Source of the DNA: Bacillus safensis FO-36b
GTDB lineage: Bacteria; Bacillota; Bacilli; Bacillales; Bacillaceae
Direction: 5' to 3'
NCBI RefSeq assembly: GCF_000691165.1
Contig: NZ_ASJD01000010.1
Location: 36,640-100,639, forward strand
DNA length: 64,000 bases
Positions 1-8,791 of the stretch are shown here, piece after piece. The notes under the pieces were generated by a model, which was not told the DNA's origin, did no database searches, and saw nothing but the letters and a program-made list of their open reading frames with translations. The position numbers were made by a program, and so were the translations under genes. How positions within the stretch are numbered: the stretch's first letter is position 1; each line of letters starts with the position of its first letter.

Positions 1-2
1 AT

Positions 3-644
3 GCGCCAGAAGGAGCGCTTTCGATGATTGAATCCATTGCCGAAGAGACACTGAACAGCCGTAACGGCGGATTGCTGTCATTCGGGATTATTGCCGCCCT
101 TTGGTCTGCATCTAACGGGATTAATGCCGTCGTCAGAGCATTTAACCATGCTTACGAAGTTGAGGAAAATCGTTCTTTCATTCTCGTACGTTTGACATCC
201 ATCATCTTAACGATAGCGATGGTTCTTACGATTATTTTTGCCTTAATGCTGCCTGTCTTTGGAAAAGAACTTGGCTTATTTCTCGCTGAATTAGTCGGGC
301 AGTCAGATGCCTTTCTCACCATGTGGACGGCCATGAGGTGGATCATTAGCCCGCTGATTTTATTGATTGTGTTTACAGCCTTGTACTATTTCGCCCCAAA
401 CATTAGATTGAAATTGAAATTTGTTCTGCCAGGCGCTATTTTTGCCTCGATTGGATGGATTTTGGTGAGCATGCTGTTCTCATTTTACGTAGGCGAGTTT
501 GCTAATTACAGTGCGATGTACGGAAGTATTGGGGGAATTATTATTTTAATGATCTGGTTTTATTTAACCGGCATCATGATCATTCTTGGCGGCGAGCTCA
601 ATGCGCTTTTACATAAGCGTAAAATCGTACCAGGCAAGGTGTGA
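3..644 (+). CDS. yfkH: YihY/BrkB-family membrane protein YfkH, 5' end outside the window
   Basis: Polytopic inner-membrane protein of the YihY/UPF0761 family (older name ribonuclease BN-like); the molecular role is not settled. The frame is open from base 3 and an ATG at 24 is internal to the family alignment, so the true start lies upstream. The visible 213 residues hold about five hydrophobic segments and the typical GSIGG-x-I-x-L-M-I-W-F-Y stretch near the C-terminus, followed by a GGELNA motif. Length and order fit B. subtilis YfkH (about 275 aa). Neighbours downstream follow the B. subtilis yfk order. Family call is secure; function is not. Confidence 0.85.
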   Translation, partial: APEGALSMIESIAEETLNSRNGGLLSFGIIAALWSASNGINAVVRAFNHAYEVEENRSFILVRLTSIILTIAMVLTIIFALMLPVFGKELGLFLAELVGQSDAFLTMWTAMRWIISPLILLIVFTALYYFAPNIRLKLKFVLPGAIFASIGWILVSMLFSFYVGEFANYSAMYGSIGGIIILMIWFYLTGIMIILGGELNALLHKRKIVPGKV

Positions 645-707
645 AGAAATCCGGGCATCCTAAAGAAGAACGAACATGTTCAATCTTGATGGATGGGGGA
701 ATCACAT

Positions 708-815
708 ATGTCCAAACAATCGAAAAAAGGCGGAAGCAACACGAAACAAAACAAAGGCCATCAGCCAAAGCACAAAACAAGCGGCAGTGCAAACGGGCAA
801 AATGGTTATCATTAA
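708..815 (+). CDS. Small polar 35-residue protein
   Basis: Very short ORF starting with ATG after a GGATGGGGGA ribosome site, ending just before a strong terminator. The product is almost entirely Lys, Gly, Asn, Gln, Ser and His (starts MSKQSKKGGSNTKQNKGHQ), with no hydrophobic core. Composition resembles minor small acid-soluble spore proteins and other tiny Bacillus spore or stress peptides, but I cannot place it in a named family. It sits between yfkH and its terminator, so it is probably cotranscribed with yfkH. A longer overlapping frame at 641-838 has no comparable ribosome site and runs through the terminator. Confidence 0.55.
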   Translation: MSKQSKKGGSNTKQNKGHQPKHKTSGSANGQNGYH

Positions 816-819
816 ATGA

Positions 820-856
820 AAAAAACTCCTCTGCATAGATGCAGGGGAGTTTTTTA
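820..856. terminator. Bidirectional terminator after yfkH and the small ORF
   Basis: Twelve-bp stem ACTCCTCTGCAT / ATGCAGGGGAGT with a 2-nt loop, A-run on the left and T6 on the right, so it can serve the + strand genes and the convergent GNAT gene, whose stop codon lies in the T-run. Confidence 0.9.
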
Positions 857-1360
857 TTTCGACAATCGTATATATCGCTTAAGAATAAAAGCTGTATCAG
901 GTTTTGACTGGTAATGAGGATCATGCTGAAACCCTGCGTTTATCGCTACACGTTCACTTCTGACATGACCAATAGGGCAAAAAATTTCAAATCCATCGAC
1001 TTTAGGAGCAAAGGTTTCTGTCATAGCTTTGACGATGGTTGTCACAATGCCCTGTCCTTGCGCGTCTTCATCAAACCAATAACCGATATTGCCTAATTGT
1101 TGATCAAATGTCAGACGGAACACACCGATTAATTGCTCGTTCAGCTGAATGCCAGCTTCCAACCCTTTTTGTTCATCGTAAGTGGTTTGAGTTGATTGAA
1201 TAAACGTTTTGACCGCTTCTATGCTATTGCAGTGATGAACCCAAGGCAGCCACTCCCCTAAATGGGCCTTATTCTTTTGAATAAGGCTAAATAGTGAGTC
1301 CGCATCATCTAATTGTAGAGATGCCAAAGTCAATTCATTTGTGATGTGATATGTAAACAA
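854..1360 (-). CDS. GNAT acetyltransferase, RimL/RimJ type
   Basis: Acetyl-CoA-dependent N-acetyltransferase of the RimL/RimJ (ribosomal-protein serine/alanine acetyltransferase) subgroup, about 168 aa, the usual single-domain size. The acetyl-CoA pyrophosphate loop is QGQGI near residue 103, preceded by the IGYWFDEDAQG strand; a conserved GEWLPW motif lies near residue 36 and RVAINAGF near 140. Translation starts at a TTG placed 9 nt after GGAGGG. The gene begins 18 nt after the yfkF stop codon on the same strand, so the two likely form an operon. The true acceptor substrate cannot be read from sequence; B. subtilis YdaF is the closest remembered relative. Confidence 0.8.
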   Translation of the reverse strand: MFTYHITNELTLASLQLDDADSLFSLIQKNKAHLGEWLPWVHHCNSIEAVKTFIQSTQTTYDEQKGLEAGIQLNEQLIGVFRLTFDQQLGNIGYWFDEDAQGQGIVTTIVKAMTETFAPKVDGFEIFCPIGHVRSERVAINAGFQHDPHYQSKPDTAFILKRYIRLSK

Positions 1361-1378
1361 CGATTTTGACCCTCCATT

Positions 1379-2542
1379 TTAGTGACTCTCCAGCACTGCC
1401 GTCGTTCTCCCAAATCGAACGCAGCAAAACACAAATAATATGACGATGCTGACAAGGTAAAGTAAATTCATTCCTTCAAACGTTTGCACAAAGAATCCTC
1501 CGAGTACCGGCCCGAGAATACTGCCTGCACTAAACGCCATCCCGCACATCAAATTCCCGGCGGGAAGAAGATGCTTTGGCAATAAGTCGGTCATAAAACT
1601 GATGCCAAGCGAGAAGGTAGAGCCTACAGCCATTCCAGCGATAAAGAAACAGATGGCCACAGCCAAAACGGATTGAATGAAAATCCCTGCCAAAAGGAAA
1701 AAGAATGATCCAGCGAGTGTCACACATAAAATGATGCGGCGCCTGCCAAACCGGTCACTAAGCATCCCAAGAGGAAGCTGAAAGACAATGCTCCCAATGG
1801 CAAACGCAGGTAAAATAAACGCAACTGCATCTACTGTCACACCGCTCCTGAGTGCATACACAGGGAAGTTACTATTAAGCGTCGTTTCTAAAAAGCCGTA
1901 GCAAAATGGCATCATAAAGGCGACCCAGCCAAATTGAAAGGCCTTTTTAAAGCGCTTCAAACTGTTTGTCTGCTCTGACGTTTGCACTTCGCCTGTATCT
2001 GGATATGTATTTTTTAAAACAAACACAAGCAGCCAAATACATAAACTAACGGCACCAGAAACAATAAAAGGCAAGGCTGGATTGATCTCAATGAGCGGCG
2101 TTAAAAAAGGGCCGGCGGCAAAACCGAGTCCAAATGATAATCCATACAATGAAATATTTCGTCCGCGATTTCTTGATGATGAAGCATAGGTCACCCACGT
2201 CTGTGTAGAGAAATGCAGCATATGGTCACCAATCCCGATCATGAGCCGGAGGAAAAACCAGACGACATAAGATTCAAAAAACACAAAGCTAAACAAGCTT
2301 AAAAATACAGCAGCGCCTCCAATGACGATTAACGGCTTAAATCCAAACCGGCGAAGCGGTGCTTCCATAAAAGGAGACGCAAGCAGCACACCGAGATATA
2401 AGCCTGTGGCATGCAGGCCGTTTAACGTAGGAGAAGTGCCGGCATGTTCAAAGATAATGGAAATGACAGGAAGTAATGCACCCTGTGAAAAACCGGATAC
2501 GGATACCAGTAAAATTAAAATCATAAAGTGAATTCTCGACAT
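1379..2542 (-). CDS. yfkF: MFS transporter YfkF
   Basis: Major facilitator superfamily permease of 387 residues with about 12 transmembrane segments in two six-helix halves, typical for drug/metabolite exporters of the DHA1 group. The loop 2-3 motif is weak, but the second-half equivalent DRFGRRR around residue 263 is clear. Start ATG is six nt after AAGGAG. Transcribed away from an OsmC gene on the other strand and followed directly by a GNAT gene. Order and length match B. subtilis yfkF. Substrate unknown. Confidence 0.85.
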   Translation of the reverse strand: MSRIHFMILILLVSVSGFSQGALLPVISIIFEHAGTSPTLNGLHATGLYLGVLLASPFMEAPLRRFGFKPLIVIGGAAVFLSLFSFVFFESYVVWFFLRLMIGIGDHMLHFSTQTWVTYASSSRNRGRNISLYGLSFGLGFAAGPFLTPLIEINPALPFIVSGAVSLCIWLLVFVLKNTYPDTGEVQTSEQTNSLKRFKKAFQFGWVAFMMPFCYGFLETTLNSNFPVYALRSGVTVDAVAFILPAFAIGSIVFQLPLGMLSDRFGRRRIILCVTLAGSFFFLLAGIFIQSVLAVAICFFIAGMAVGSTFSLGISFMTDLLPKHLLPAGNLMCGMAFSAGSILGPVLGGFFVQTFEGMNLLYLVSIVILFVFCCVRFGRTTAVLESH

Positions 2543-2617
2543 AAGATGCTCCTTACAACTTCATGCTTTCATCGTACAATGGAACCAGAGGGGTTTCAAT
2601 AGAAAGGTGGAAAAGGA

Positions 2618-2995
2618 ATGAAGCTGACATACGAAAAGGATCATTGGATCGCACTTATTGAGGACAGGCAGCTGCCTATTTCAGGAACAGAAGAACTGGG
2701 GTACCGCCCATCTCAATTGCTCACCTCAGCCATTGCAGGCTGCTTTGGAGAAATGCTCATTCATGTATGCCGTAAAAAGCGAATATCCTATGAAGGGATG
2801 ACGATCACACCTGAAACGACAAGGGCAGGAGCTGTAAACAAAATTTCCTGCATTCATTTACATATCTTATTTGAAGACATCAATACATCTGATGAACAAA
2901 TCGATAAAATGATCACTCTTGCATTGAAGCACTGCTCTATGGTGCAGTCCGTGAAAGAGAGTATTGATATCACCTTCTCACACGCGCGAATCTAA
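2618..2995 (+). CDS. OsmC/Ohr-family protein
   Basis: Small (125 aa) OsmC-like protein. Members of this family are cytosolic thiol peroxidases that reduce organic hydroperoxides, but many subgroups are uncharacterised. The two family cysteines appear in AIAGCFGEML near residue 47 and LALKHCSMVQ near residue 110, the second within the HCSMVQSV segment that carries the resolving Cys in the family. Start ATG follows AAAGGTGG by eight nt. It sits between yfkF and chaA, with no partner that would reveal the substrate. Confidence 0.8.
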   Translation: MKLTYEKDHWIALIEDRQLPISGTEELGYRPSQLLTSAIAGCFGEMLIHVCRKKRISYEGMTITPETTRAGAVNKISCIHLHILFEDINTSDEQIDKMITLALKHCSMVQSVKESIDITFSHARI

Positions 2996-3060
2996 AATGT
3001 ATACGATGACGGCACTCACGAAAGAATAACAGTCAGACACATGTAAAGGAGAATGGCTGT

Positions 3061-4128
3061 ATGAATCGTTTATTTCTTGTGATTGTCGCAATCGGTGTTC
3101 CGCTATCGGTGATTGGCAGTTTTCTTCATTTCCCGCAGGTCATCATGTTTACCGTTTATTGTATCGCCATTATTGGTCTTGCTAGTTTTATGGGAAGAGC
3201 CACAGAAAGTCTTGCCATCATTGCGGGACCTAGAATTGGCGGACTTTTAAACGCCACATTCGGAAATGCAGTGGAATTAATCATATCGTTTTTTGCCTTG
3301 AAGCAAGGACTGACGGCCATCGTACTTGCTTCATTAACTGGATCAGTCATCGGAAATTTACTGCTTGTGGCGGGGCTGTCTTTTTTTGTTGGCGGATTAA
3401 AATATAAGCGCCAAGTGTTCAATGTCCATGATGCAAGGCACAATTCAGGCTTGCTCATGTTTGCCATCATTGTAGCGTTTGTCATTCCAGAAGTGTTTTC
3501 GATGGAGATGGCAGAGAATAAGCAGTTTGTTTTAAGCATTGGGATCAGCATTGTGATGATTTTGCTTTATGTCGCGGCGCTCTATTTCAAACTGGTCAGC
3601 CACCGTGGAGTCTATGTTGCTAAGCAGGACAGTATGCAAGGTGAAGCGGAGACGGAAGAAGAAACACCTGAATGGTCTGGAAAGTTTGCCACTGTCATTT
3701 TGCTGCTTTCGACGATCGCAGTTGCGTACATTTCAGAGCGTCTTGTTCATACTTTTGATACGGTAGGAGAACAGTTTGGCTGGAGTGAGCTGTTTATCGG
3801 TGTCATTATTGTGGCCATCGTCGGCAACGCCGCAGAACATGCCTCAGCTGTCATCATGGCGTATAAAAACAAAATGGATGTAGCAGTGGAAATTGCCTTT
3901 GGCTCCACACTTCAGGTTGCCATGATGGTCGCGCCAATCCTAGTCATCAGCTCGCTATTTTTTGATAAGCAGATGCCGCTCATTTTCTCCTTGCCTGAGC
4001 TCATTGCGATGGCATCCTCTGTGCTGCTCACGGTGATTTTATCAAATGATGGGGATACAAACTGGTTTGAAGGCGCCACATTACTCGCTGCCTATTTTAT
4101 TATGGCGATTGGATTTTTCCTTTTATAA
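3061..4128 (+). CDS. chaA: Ca2+/H+ antiporter ChaA (YfkE)
   Basis: Cation/proton exchanger (CaCA family) that exports calcium across the cytoplasmic membrane. 355 residues, about 11 membrane helices. Both alpha repeats are visible: TFGNAVELI near residue 66 and IVGNAAEHA near residue 259; the acidic Glu in each is the ion-coordinating residue. An acidic cytoplasmic loop (EAETEEETPEW) separates the halves. Start ATG follows AAAGGAGAATG. The B. subtilis homologue YfkE has a solved structure and is a forespore/vegetative Ca2+ exchanger. Followed closely by yfkD. Confidence 0.93.
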   Translation: MNRLFLVIVAIGVPLSVIGSFLHFPQVIMFTVYCIAIIGLASFMGRATESLAIIAGPRIGGLLNATFGNAVELIISFFALKQGLTAIVLASLTGSVIGNLLLVAGLSFFVGGLKYKRQVFNVHDARHNSGLLMFAIIVAFVIPEVFSMEMAENKQFVLSIGISIVMILLYVAALYFKLVSHRGVYVAKQDSMQGEAETEEETPEWSGKFATVILLLSTIAVAYISERLVHTFDTVGEQFGWSELFIGVIIVAIVGNAAEHASAVIMAYKNKMDVAVEIAFGSTLQVAMMVAPILVISSLFFDKQMPLIFSLPELIAMASSVLLTVILSNDGDTNWFEGATLLAAYFIMAIGFFLL

Positions 4129-4195
4129 TCTTTTGTGGATAAGGGACGTCTTTGCGGAAAATACTATGGAAAAATGAATGAGAAAGAGTGATGAT

Positions 4196-4978
4196 ATGAA
4201 AAAGATGCTCCGCATCATGTTTGTTGTTCTCTTATCCTTAAGTTTTCTATACAGCTTTTCAGCGGAGGCGGCAAAGCCATTTAAAGTGCCATCCTCTGTC
4301 GCCAGTATCTCCAAGGAGAATACGTATCCAAACGCGTCACAGGATCAGCCGCTGCTCCAGCCGAGCGAGCTGACGGCTGAATTGTTCAAAACAACAAGTG
4401 TACCGATTGAGAATACTCATTTGATTAAAATGCTGAATGAATCCAGCATTTCAGGGACGCCATTAGCTGTTGGATACCGTGCGACCATTTTCCTCGGGAG
4501 ATGGGCGCTGAGCTACGATTCAAACGAAACGGTCGCCAACTGGGAATACAAAAAAGTGAATACGAATCACATTGATAACAGAGGCGGCAATAAAACAGCC
4601 ATTGGAAAATACGTTCAAAAGCAGCAGGTGAAAGTAAGCGGCGGGCTCACAGCAAAAGTGCCGAACCCAGAAGATGTGAAAACATTGATGATGCAAAAAG
4701 CGATTCAAAAAACAAAGCTGCCCCTCGCTTTTGACACCGTGATTGGTGCAGGAACAAAACGAGATCAGTCATACCACGTCTCTCCGAAAAAAGCAGCATC
4801 GCTTCATGCCTATGCACCAGCGATTAACGAAAAAGGTAAGGTCACATACGGAGAAGTGTACCTTGTGCTAAAAGGAAATAAACGAAAACTCGTCGTAAAA
4901 AACGTGACCTCACAAGGAATCGGCGCTTGGATTCCTGTTCAGGATCACTTGACGTTTGGGTTTCAAGGGATGAATTAA
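4196..4978 (+). CDS. yfkD: Secreted YfkD-family protein
   Basis: 260-residue exported protein of unknown function (YfkD family). Start chosen at the ATG of MKKMLRIM, which gives a canonical signal peptide: two Lys, a hydrophobic core to about residue 20, and cleavage after SAEA-like Ala near residue 25; an ATG 18 nt upstream would add a charged extension and has no better ribosome site. The mature part is polar with no membrane segment. It lies 67 nt after chaA on the same strand and ends in a strong terminator, so the two are probably cotranscribed. Confidence 0.82.
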   Translation: MKKMLRIMFVVLLSLSFLYSFSAEAAKPFKVPSSVASISKENTYPNASQDQPLLQPSELTAELFKTTSVPIENTHLIKMLNESSISGTPLAVGYRATIFLGRWALSYDSNETVANWEYKKVNTNHIDNRGGNKTAIGKYVQKQQVKVSGGLTAKVPNPEDVKTLMMQKAIQKTKLPLAFDTVIGAGTKRDQSYHVSPKKAASLHAYAPAINEKGKVTYGEVYLVLKGNKRKLVVKNVTSQGIGAWIPVQDHLTFGFQGMN

Positions 4979-5022
4979 AACAGTCATCTCCTCTTATCAA
5001 AAGAGGAGATGACTGTTTTTTT
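4979..5022. terminator. Terminator after yfkD
   Basis: Stem AACAGTCATCTCCTCTT / AAGAGGAGATGACTGTT followed by T7 on the + strand. The reverse strand also has an A-run side, so it can end the convergent small gene. Confidence 0.92.
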
Positions 5023-5247
5023 CTAAGAGGTTTTCTCTTTTTTTCTTTTTAGTTCATTCTTGTAAAAGTCAAAGGCGTTATATAAATACCAAATGATAAA
5101 AAGAAAGAAGATAACTTTAGTCAATATCGGTAAGTTGTTGAAAATAAGACATAGGCCAAAATAAGGGATGATCATAAATCCATAATAAGAAAACCACCAT
5201 GTTTTAAAGATGAAACTCATCTCCTTGAAAATTGTAGACATTAACAT
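5023..5247 (-). CDS. Small two-helix membrane protein
   Basis: Hypothetical 74-residue protein with two hydrophobic helices (about residues 21-35 and 39-60) and a basic C-terminal tail KRKKEK. No family recognised. The start is uncertain: neither of the first two ATGs has a clear ribosome site, and a strong AAGGAG lies directly on an internal ATG (residue 10) with no spacer. It lies between two strong terminators and may have its own weak promoter. Confidence 0.4.
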   Translation of the reverse strand: MLMSTIFKEMSFIFKTWWFSYYGFMIIPYFGLCLIFNNLPILTKVIFFLFIIWYLYNAFDFYKNELKRKKEKTS

Positions 5248-5274
5248 CTTTATACATATATTACATTTTTTTGA

Positions 5275-5324
5275 GAAAAAAAGCCATAGTAGAAGTTGAA
5301 TGAACTCAACGACTACTATGGCTT
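5275..5324 (-). terminator. Terminator of the YebC-family gene
   Basis: Twelve-bp perfect stem AAGCCATAGTAG / CTACTATGGCTT with an 18-20 nt loop, followed on the minus strand by a U-run (A-run at 5275-5282). Confidence 0.88.
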
Positions 5325-5328
5325 AAGT

Positions 5329-6048
5329 TTATTCCCCTAAATCCACATTATGATAAACCTGCTGCACGTCTTCAAGCTCTTCTAATACATCGATCAGCTT
5401 TTCAAATTGTGCTTTCGATTCATCATCTAATGTCACTTCGTTTTGCGGGAGCATTGTGATTTCAGCGACAGTGAATTCTTCTACGCCGGCTTGTTTGAAT
5501 GCTTCTTGTACTTGATGGAATTGATCTGGTTCAGCGTACACAATCACCGTTTCATCTTCTTCCATGATGTCACGTACATCAATGTCTGCTTCCATTAAAA
5601 GCTCAAGCGTTTCTTCTTCGCTTTTCCCTTCGACACCGATGACAGCTGTTTCGTCAAACATGTAGGCAACAGAGCCGCTTACGCCCATGTTTCCACCGTT
5701 TTTCCCAAATGCTGCTCGAACATCTGAAGCTGTACGGTTCACGTTATTGGTGAGGGCATCAACGATGACCATTGATCCGTTTGGACCAAATCCTTCGTAG
5801 CGCAGCTCATCGAAGTTCTCTTCCGCACCGCCTTTGGCTTTTTCAATGGCACGGTCCACAATATGTTTTGGGACACTATATGTTTTTGCACGTTCTAGGA
5901 CAAAACGAAGTGCTTGGTTTGATTCTGGGTTTGGCTCACCTTGTTTGGCAGCCACATAGATTTCACGCCCGAATTTTGCGTAAATACGACTTGTACTGGC
6001 ATCCTTTGATGCTTTCTTTTCTTTAATGTTGTTCCACTTACGACCCAT
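5329..6048 (-). CDS. yeeI: YebC/PmpR-family DNA-binding regulator / translation factor (YeeI)
   Basis: Member of the YebC/PmpR family; classical annotation is transcriptional regulator, while more recent work links YebC proteins to relief of ribosome stalling at proline-rich stretches. 239 residues from the ATG of MGRKWNNI, the family's usual start; a GTG three codons upstream is also possible. Family hallmarks: [15 protein letters not shown] at the N-terminus, [31 protein letters not shown] and [11 protein letters not shown]. Length and sequence match B. subtilis YeeI. In B. subtilis yeeI lies elsewhere, so its place beside yfkD/yfkC is a local rearrangement. Confidence 0.93.
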   Translation of the reverse strand: MGRKWNNIKEKKASKDASTSRIYAKFGREIYVAAKQGEPNPESNQALRFVLERAKTYSVPKHIVDRAIEKAKGGAEENFDELRYEGFGPNGSMVIVDALTNNVNRTASDVRAAFGKNGGNMGVSGSVAYMFDETAVIGVEGKSEEETLELLMEADIDVRDIMEEDETVIVYAEPDQFHQVQEAFKQAGVEEFTVAEITMLPQNEVTLDDESKAQFEKLIDVLEELEDVQQVYHNVDLGE

Positions 6049-6179
6049 CTTATTCACTCTCTTTCACTTAGAAAATACACAGTATGAGGGTCCCCATGCT
6101 GCATGAAATCATTCTGCTATCTATTATACATGAATCAGTCAAGAGGATAGAAGTTAGAGGGCTGAAGTGAAGAAAATTG

Positions 6180-6590
6180 TTAGCAAATGTGCCCAAGCGT
6201 TTCAAGCATTTCATGTTTTTCGTGAGCCCGAGTCAGCTCGTCACATCGAATGATCCTGCCATCTAATAAGGTGAAAAGAGCTGTGACATCTATTAAACCC
6301 CCGTCTCCGCTTGCGAGTTCAACATGTACCGTGTAACGAAAACACGCCTGCTGCGTTTCTTCATCAAATAACACATCATGAAAGGTGGGGATCACAAGCT
6401 GTGTTGTCATTTCTTTTAATGTGGATAGATGCTTTTTAAATTCATCAAGCGTGGAAACCTTCCCATCGGTCACTTGCTGATAGTCAGGTGAAAAATAAGT
6501 CTCCACCTTTTTTACATCGAACTTGGTTAACACCTCTTGATACATCTCCTTGATGAAAGAAATTGCTTCTGTTTTTGTCATTTCATACAT
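6180..6590 (-). CDS. SnoaL-like/NTF2-fold protein
   Basis: Single-domain protein of 136 residues with the cone-shaped NTF2/SnoaL pattern: N-terminal helices (TKTEAISFIKEMYQEV), the YFSPDYQQV segment near residue 50, and a C-terminal beta sheet with HDVLFDEET, FRYTVHVE and ALFTLLDGRIIRCDE. Such proteins range from ketosteroid-isomerase-like enzymes to binding proteins, and no catalytic residue can be assigned. It is a single-gene unit behind a TATAAT box that is flanked by palindromes, so expression is likely controlled by a repressor not encoded next to it. Confidence 0.65.
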   Translation of the reverse strand: MYEMTKTEAISFIKEMYQEVLTKFDVKKVETYFSPDYQQVTDGKVSTLDEFKKHLSTLKEMTTQLVIPTFHDVLFDEETQQACFRYTVHVELASGDGGLIDVTALFTLLDGRIIRCDELTRAHEKHEMLETLGHIC

Positions 6591-6598
6591 CCTCTCTT

Positions 6599-6645
6599 TT
6601 GTTAACTGATTAACTAAATAACATTATAATTAACTGGTTAACAAA
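6599..6645 (-). promoter_or_regulatory. Promoter of the SnoaL-like gene with two palindromic operators
   Basis: Two copies of a TTGTTAACYRRTTAA-type palindrome (GTTAACTGATTAAC at 6601-6614 and TTAACTGGTTAA at 6631-6642) flank a TATAAT element (6625-6630) in inverted orientation. Position between and over the -10 region suggests repression by a dimeric regulator (MarR/TetR class likely by site shape). Confidence 0.55.
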
Positions 6646-6651
6646 AACAAA

Positions 6652-6685
6652 TAAAAAAATAACCCCATCATATATGAGGTTATTT
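6652..6685 (-). terminator. Terminator of yfkC
   Basis: Stem AATAACCTCAT / ATGGGGTTATT on the minus strand followed by T-rich sequence; the yfkC stop codon is inside the stem. Confidence 0.8.
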
Positions 6686-7516
6686 TGCAGGCTGGGGATA
6701 AGCGAGATCCTCAAGCAATTTGACATCATGCTGATGAAGTTGTTTGATCATTTCTTTTCGCACAGCGAGGGCGGCGTCGAAGTATTTTTCGTCTTCGACC
6801 ATTCCCTTTACTGTGATTTCAATCCCGCGATTCAGCTTATTCAGACCCATAATTCCATGAACTTGAAAGGGTTCAATGGCGTTTTGAAATTCGTCTTTTT
6901 TAAGAAAATCATGATGCATTTGATTTAAATTGTCACATGCTGTTTCAAGTGCTTGAAAGGCGATATCTGGGTTTTGATTCGCGCTAATTAACACAGATTC
7001 CGTAATCCGCATGTAGTGCATGTTATAGTTTTGGATTTGACGGATATCTCCGTTAGAAATGGTTAACAGCTTGCCGCTCCATTCTCTAATTTGCAGAGAG
7101 CGGAGACCAATCTCTTCAATGGTTCCATTAAAGAGGTTATTCACCGTCACATAATCCCCTTTATGAATCTGACGTTCATAGATAAGAAAAACGCCTGCTA
7201 AAATATCACGAATCAGCGTCTGGGCGCCAAAACCGATGACGATCCCAGCAACACCAGCACCCGCAAGGATTTTCCCAAAGTCATGAAAGAACAGAGAAAT
7301 GACATAGAGCACAAAGCAAATCGAAGCGGTGTATTGCGTGACCGATTTGACCAAGCTCTCGATCGTTTTCTTCTTCTTGTCCTCTATAAACTCAGTTCGT
7401 TTAAAGAAAATTTGAAGGGCTTTGTTAATCATAAAGACAGCAAGCCAAAGAATGAGTCCAACAAGGAGAATTTCAATGTATTTGTTTTTGACCACTGTCA
7501 GAAATGTATCGTCCAT
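6680..7516 (-). CDS. yfkC: MscS-family mechanosensitive channel YfkC
   Basis: Small-conductance mechanosensitive channel homologue, 278 residues, opening under membrane tension to release solutes on osmotic downshock. Three membrane helices (about residues 13-33, 55-77, 83-115); the pore-lining third helix is glycine-rich (GAGVAGIVIGFGAQ), followed by the beta domain with FLIYERQIHKGDYV and GTIEEIGLRSLQIR, and a C-terminal alpha/beta domain. B. subtilis YfkC is an established MscS-type channel. It is followed upstream by yfkAB on the same strand with only 7 nt between the genes, implying cotranscription. Confidence 0.9.
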   Translation of the reverse strand: MDDTFLTVVKNKYIEILLVGLILWLAVFMINKALQIFFKRTEFIEDKKKKTIESLVKSVTQYTASICFVLYVISLFFHDFGKILAGAGVAGIVIGFGAQTLIRDILAGVFLIYERQIHKGDYVTVNNLFNGTIEEIGLRSLQIREWSGKLLTISNGDIRQIQNYNMHYMRITESVLISANQNPDIAFQALETACDNLNQMHHDFLKKDEFQNAIEPFQVHGIMGLNKLNRGIEITVKGMVEDEKYFDAALAVRKEMIKQLHQHDVKLLEDLAYPQPAK

Positions 7517-7523
7517 CTACCGG

Positions 7524-8645
7524 TTACCCCCTGGCTGTACGAGAAGTAAAATCAACATCTTGATAATAGCTGTTTTTCACTAAAACATTCGGACCGAGGC
7601 ACTGCACGCTTGGGCAATGACAATTCAGTTCTTTTGCTAATTTTGTGTTCATCCAGCGTGTATAGGCTGATTGCAATGTATCAGTTGCAATGTTTCCAAG
7701 CGGCGGAGTATCGCCAAAGTCTGTCACAATAATATTCCCATCAAAAATATTCACATTCAACCGTGAGCGTCCATCAGGGTCATTTCGTACCGTGACATTT
7801 TTCTCCTGGCGCAATCGGTTGAGGAGTCGCTGGTCTTCTTCATCTGTGCTGCATGAATAAAACGGCAGGGTGCCAAACAGCATCCAGGTGTTTTGATCAC
7901 GAATATCAAGCAGCTGATGAATCGCATCCCGCATTTGCGGAAGCGTCAATGATTCAAGGGCGCTGGCGAAATCACTTGGGTACATCGGGTGAACTTCGTG
8001 GCGCTGGCATTTCATTTCCTCGACGATTTGCCGGTGGATGTGTTCGATATATGGAAGCGTGCGCTTATTCAGCATGGTTTCAGCGGATACGGTTACGCCC
8101 GCTTTGACAAGTGCCTGACTATTTTCAATCATGCGGTTAAATAATTTCTCGCGCTGCTCAAAGGTTGGTTTTCGATCCATCATGGCAAAACCGACCGTTG
8201 CAAACTCTTCGACAGTGCCCCAGTTATGTGAAATGTGAAGGACATCTAAGTAAGGAATAATTTCTTCATACCGCGCCAAATCAAGGGTTAAATTTGAATT
8301 GATCTGTGTACGGACGCCGCGTTCATGGGCATACTTTAATAAAGGGACGACATATTCCCGTACAGATTTAAGAGAAAGCATGGGCTCTCCGCCTGTAATA
8401 CTGAGTGAGCGCAGGAGCGGAACTTCATCTAAACGGCGAAGCAGTAAATCTATCGGTAGCGCATTCGGGTCTTTAGGCTGTAAGGTATAGCCGACCGCAC
8501 AATGCTCACATCTCATGTTACACAGCGTTGTTGTCGTAAATTCAATATTAGTCAGCTTCATTTCTCCGTAATCCTGCACATCGAGATAGGCTTCCCAAGG
8601 GTCGTATGCAGGTGTGATCGGACGAAGTGCTGTTTTTTGGTTCAT
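7524..8645 (-). CDS. yfkAB: Radical SAM/CxCxxxxC-motif protein YfkAB
   Basis: Radical S-adenosylmethionine enzyme of unknown substrate, 373 residues. The [4Fe-4S] cluster motif is CNMRCEHC (C-x3-C-x2-C) near residue 30, followed by a GGEPML SAM-binding motif; the C-terminal CHCPSVQC gives the CxCxxxxC signature that names the subfamily. In B. subtilis this gene was once split as yfkA/yfkB. Start chosen at the ATG 6-7 nt after AAAGGAGATAG; an ORF extension of 42 codons upstream has no ribosome site. Just downstream lies yfkC. Confidence 0.9.
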   Translation of the reverse strand: MNQKTALRPITPAYDPWEAYLDVQDYGEMKLTNIEFTTTTLCNMRCEHCAVGYTLQPKDPNALPIDLLLRRLDEVPLLRSLSITGGEPMLSLKSVREYVVPLLKYAHERGVRTQINSNLTLDLARYEEIIPYLDVLHISHNWGTVEEFATVGFAMMDRKPTFEQREKLFNRMIENSQALVKAGVTVSAETMLNKRTLPYIEHIHRQIVEEMKCQRHEVHPMYPSDFASALESLTLPQMRDAIHQLLDIRDQNTWMLFGTLPFYSCSTDEEDQRLLNRLRQEKNVTVRNDPDGRSRLNVNIFDGNIIVTDFGDTPPLGNIATDTLQSAYTRWMNTKLAKELNCHCPSVQCLGPNVLVKNSYYQDVDFTSRTARG

Positions 8646-8791
8646 GGTATCTATCTCCTTTTCATTCGGGCAAACGTAGACCCGCCAACAGTTAATTTTA
8701 AGCCTCATCACGGTTATACGCAAGAGGGACACAATTGATTTGCAAGGGAAAAAAAGATAAGCTATAAACAAACGCTAAAGGGAGTGTATCG

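Noticed and set aside
641..838. 65-codon ORF overlapping the yfkH stop codon
   Set aside because: No ribosome site, runs into the terminator stem; the alternative short frame at 708 fits better.
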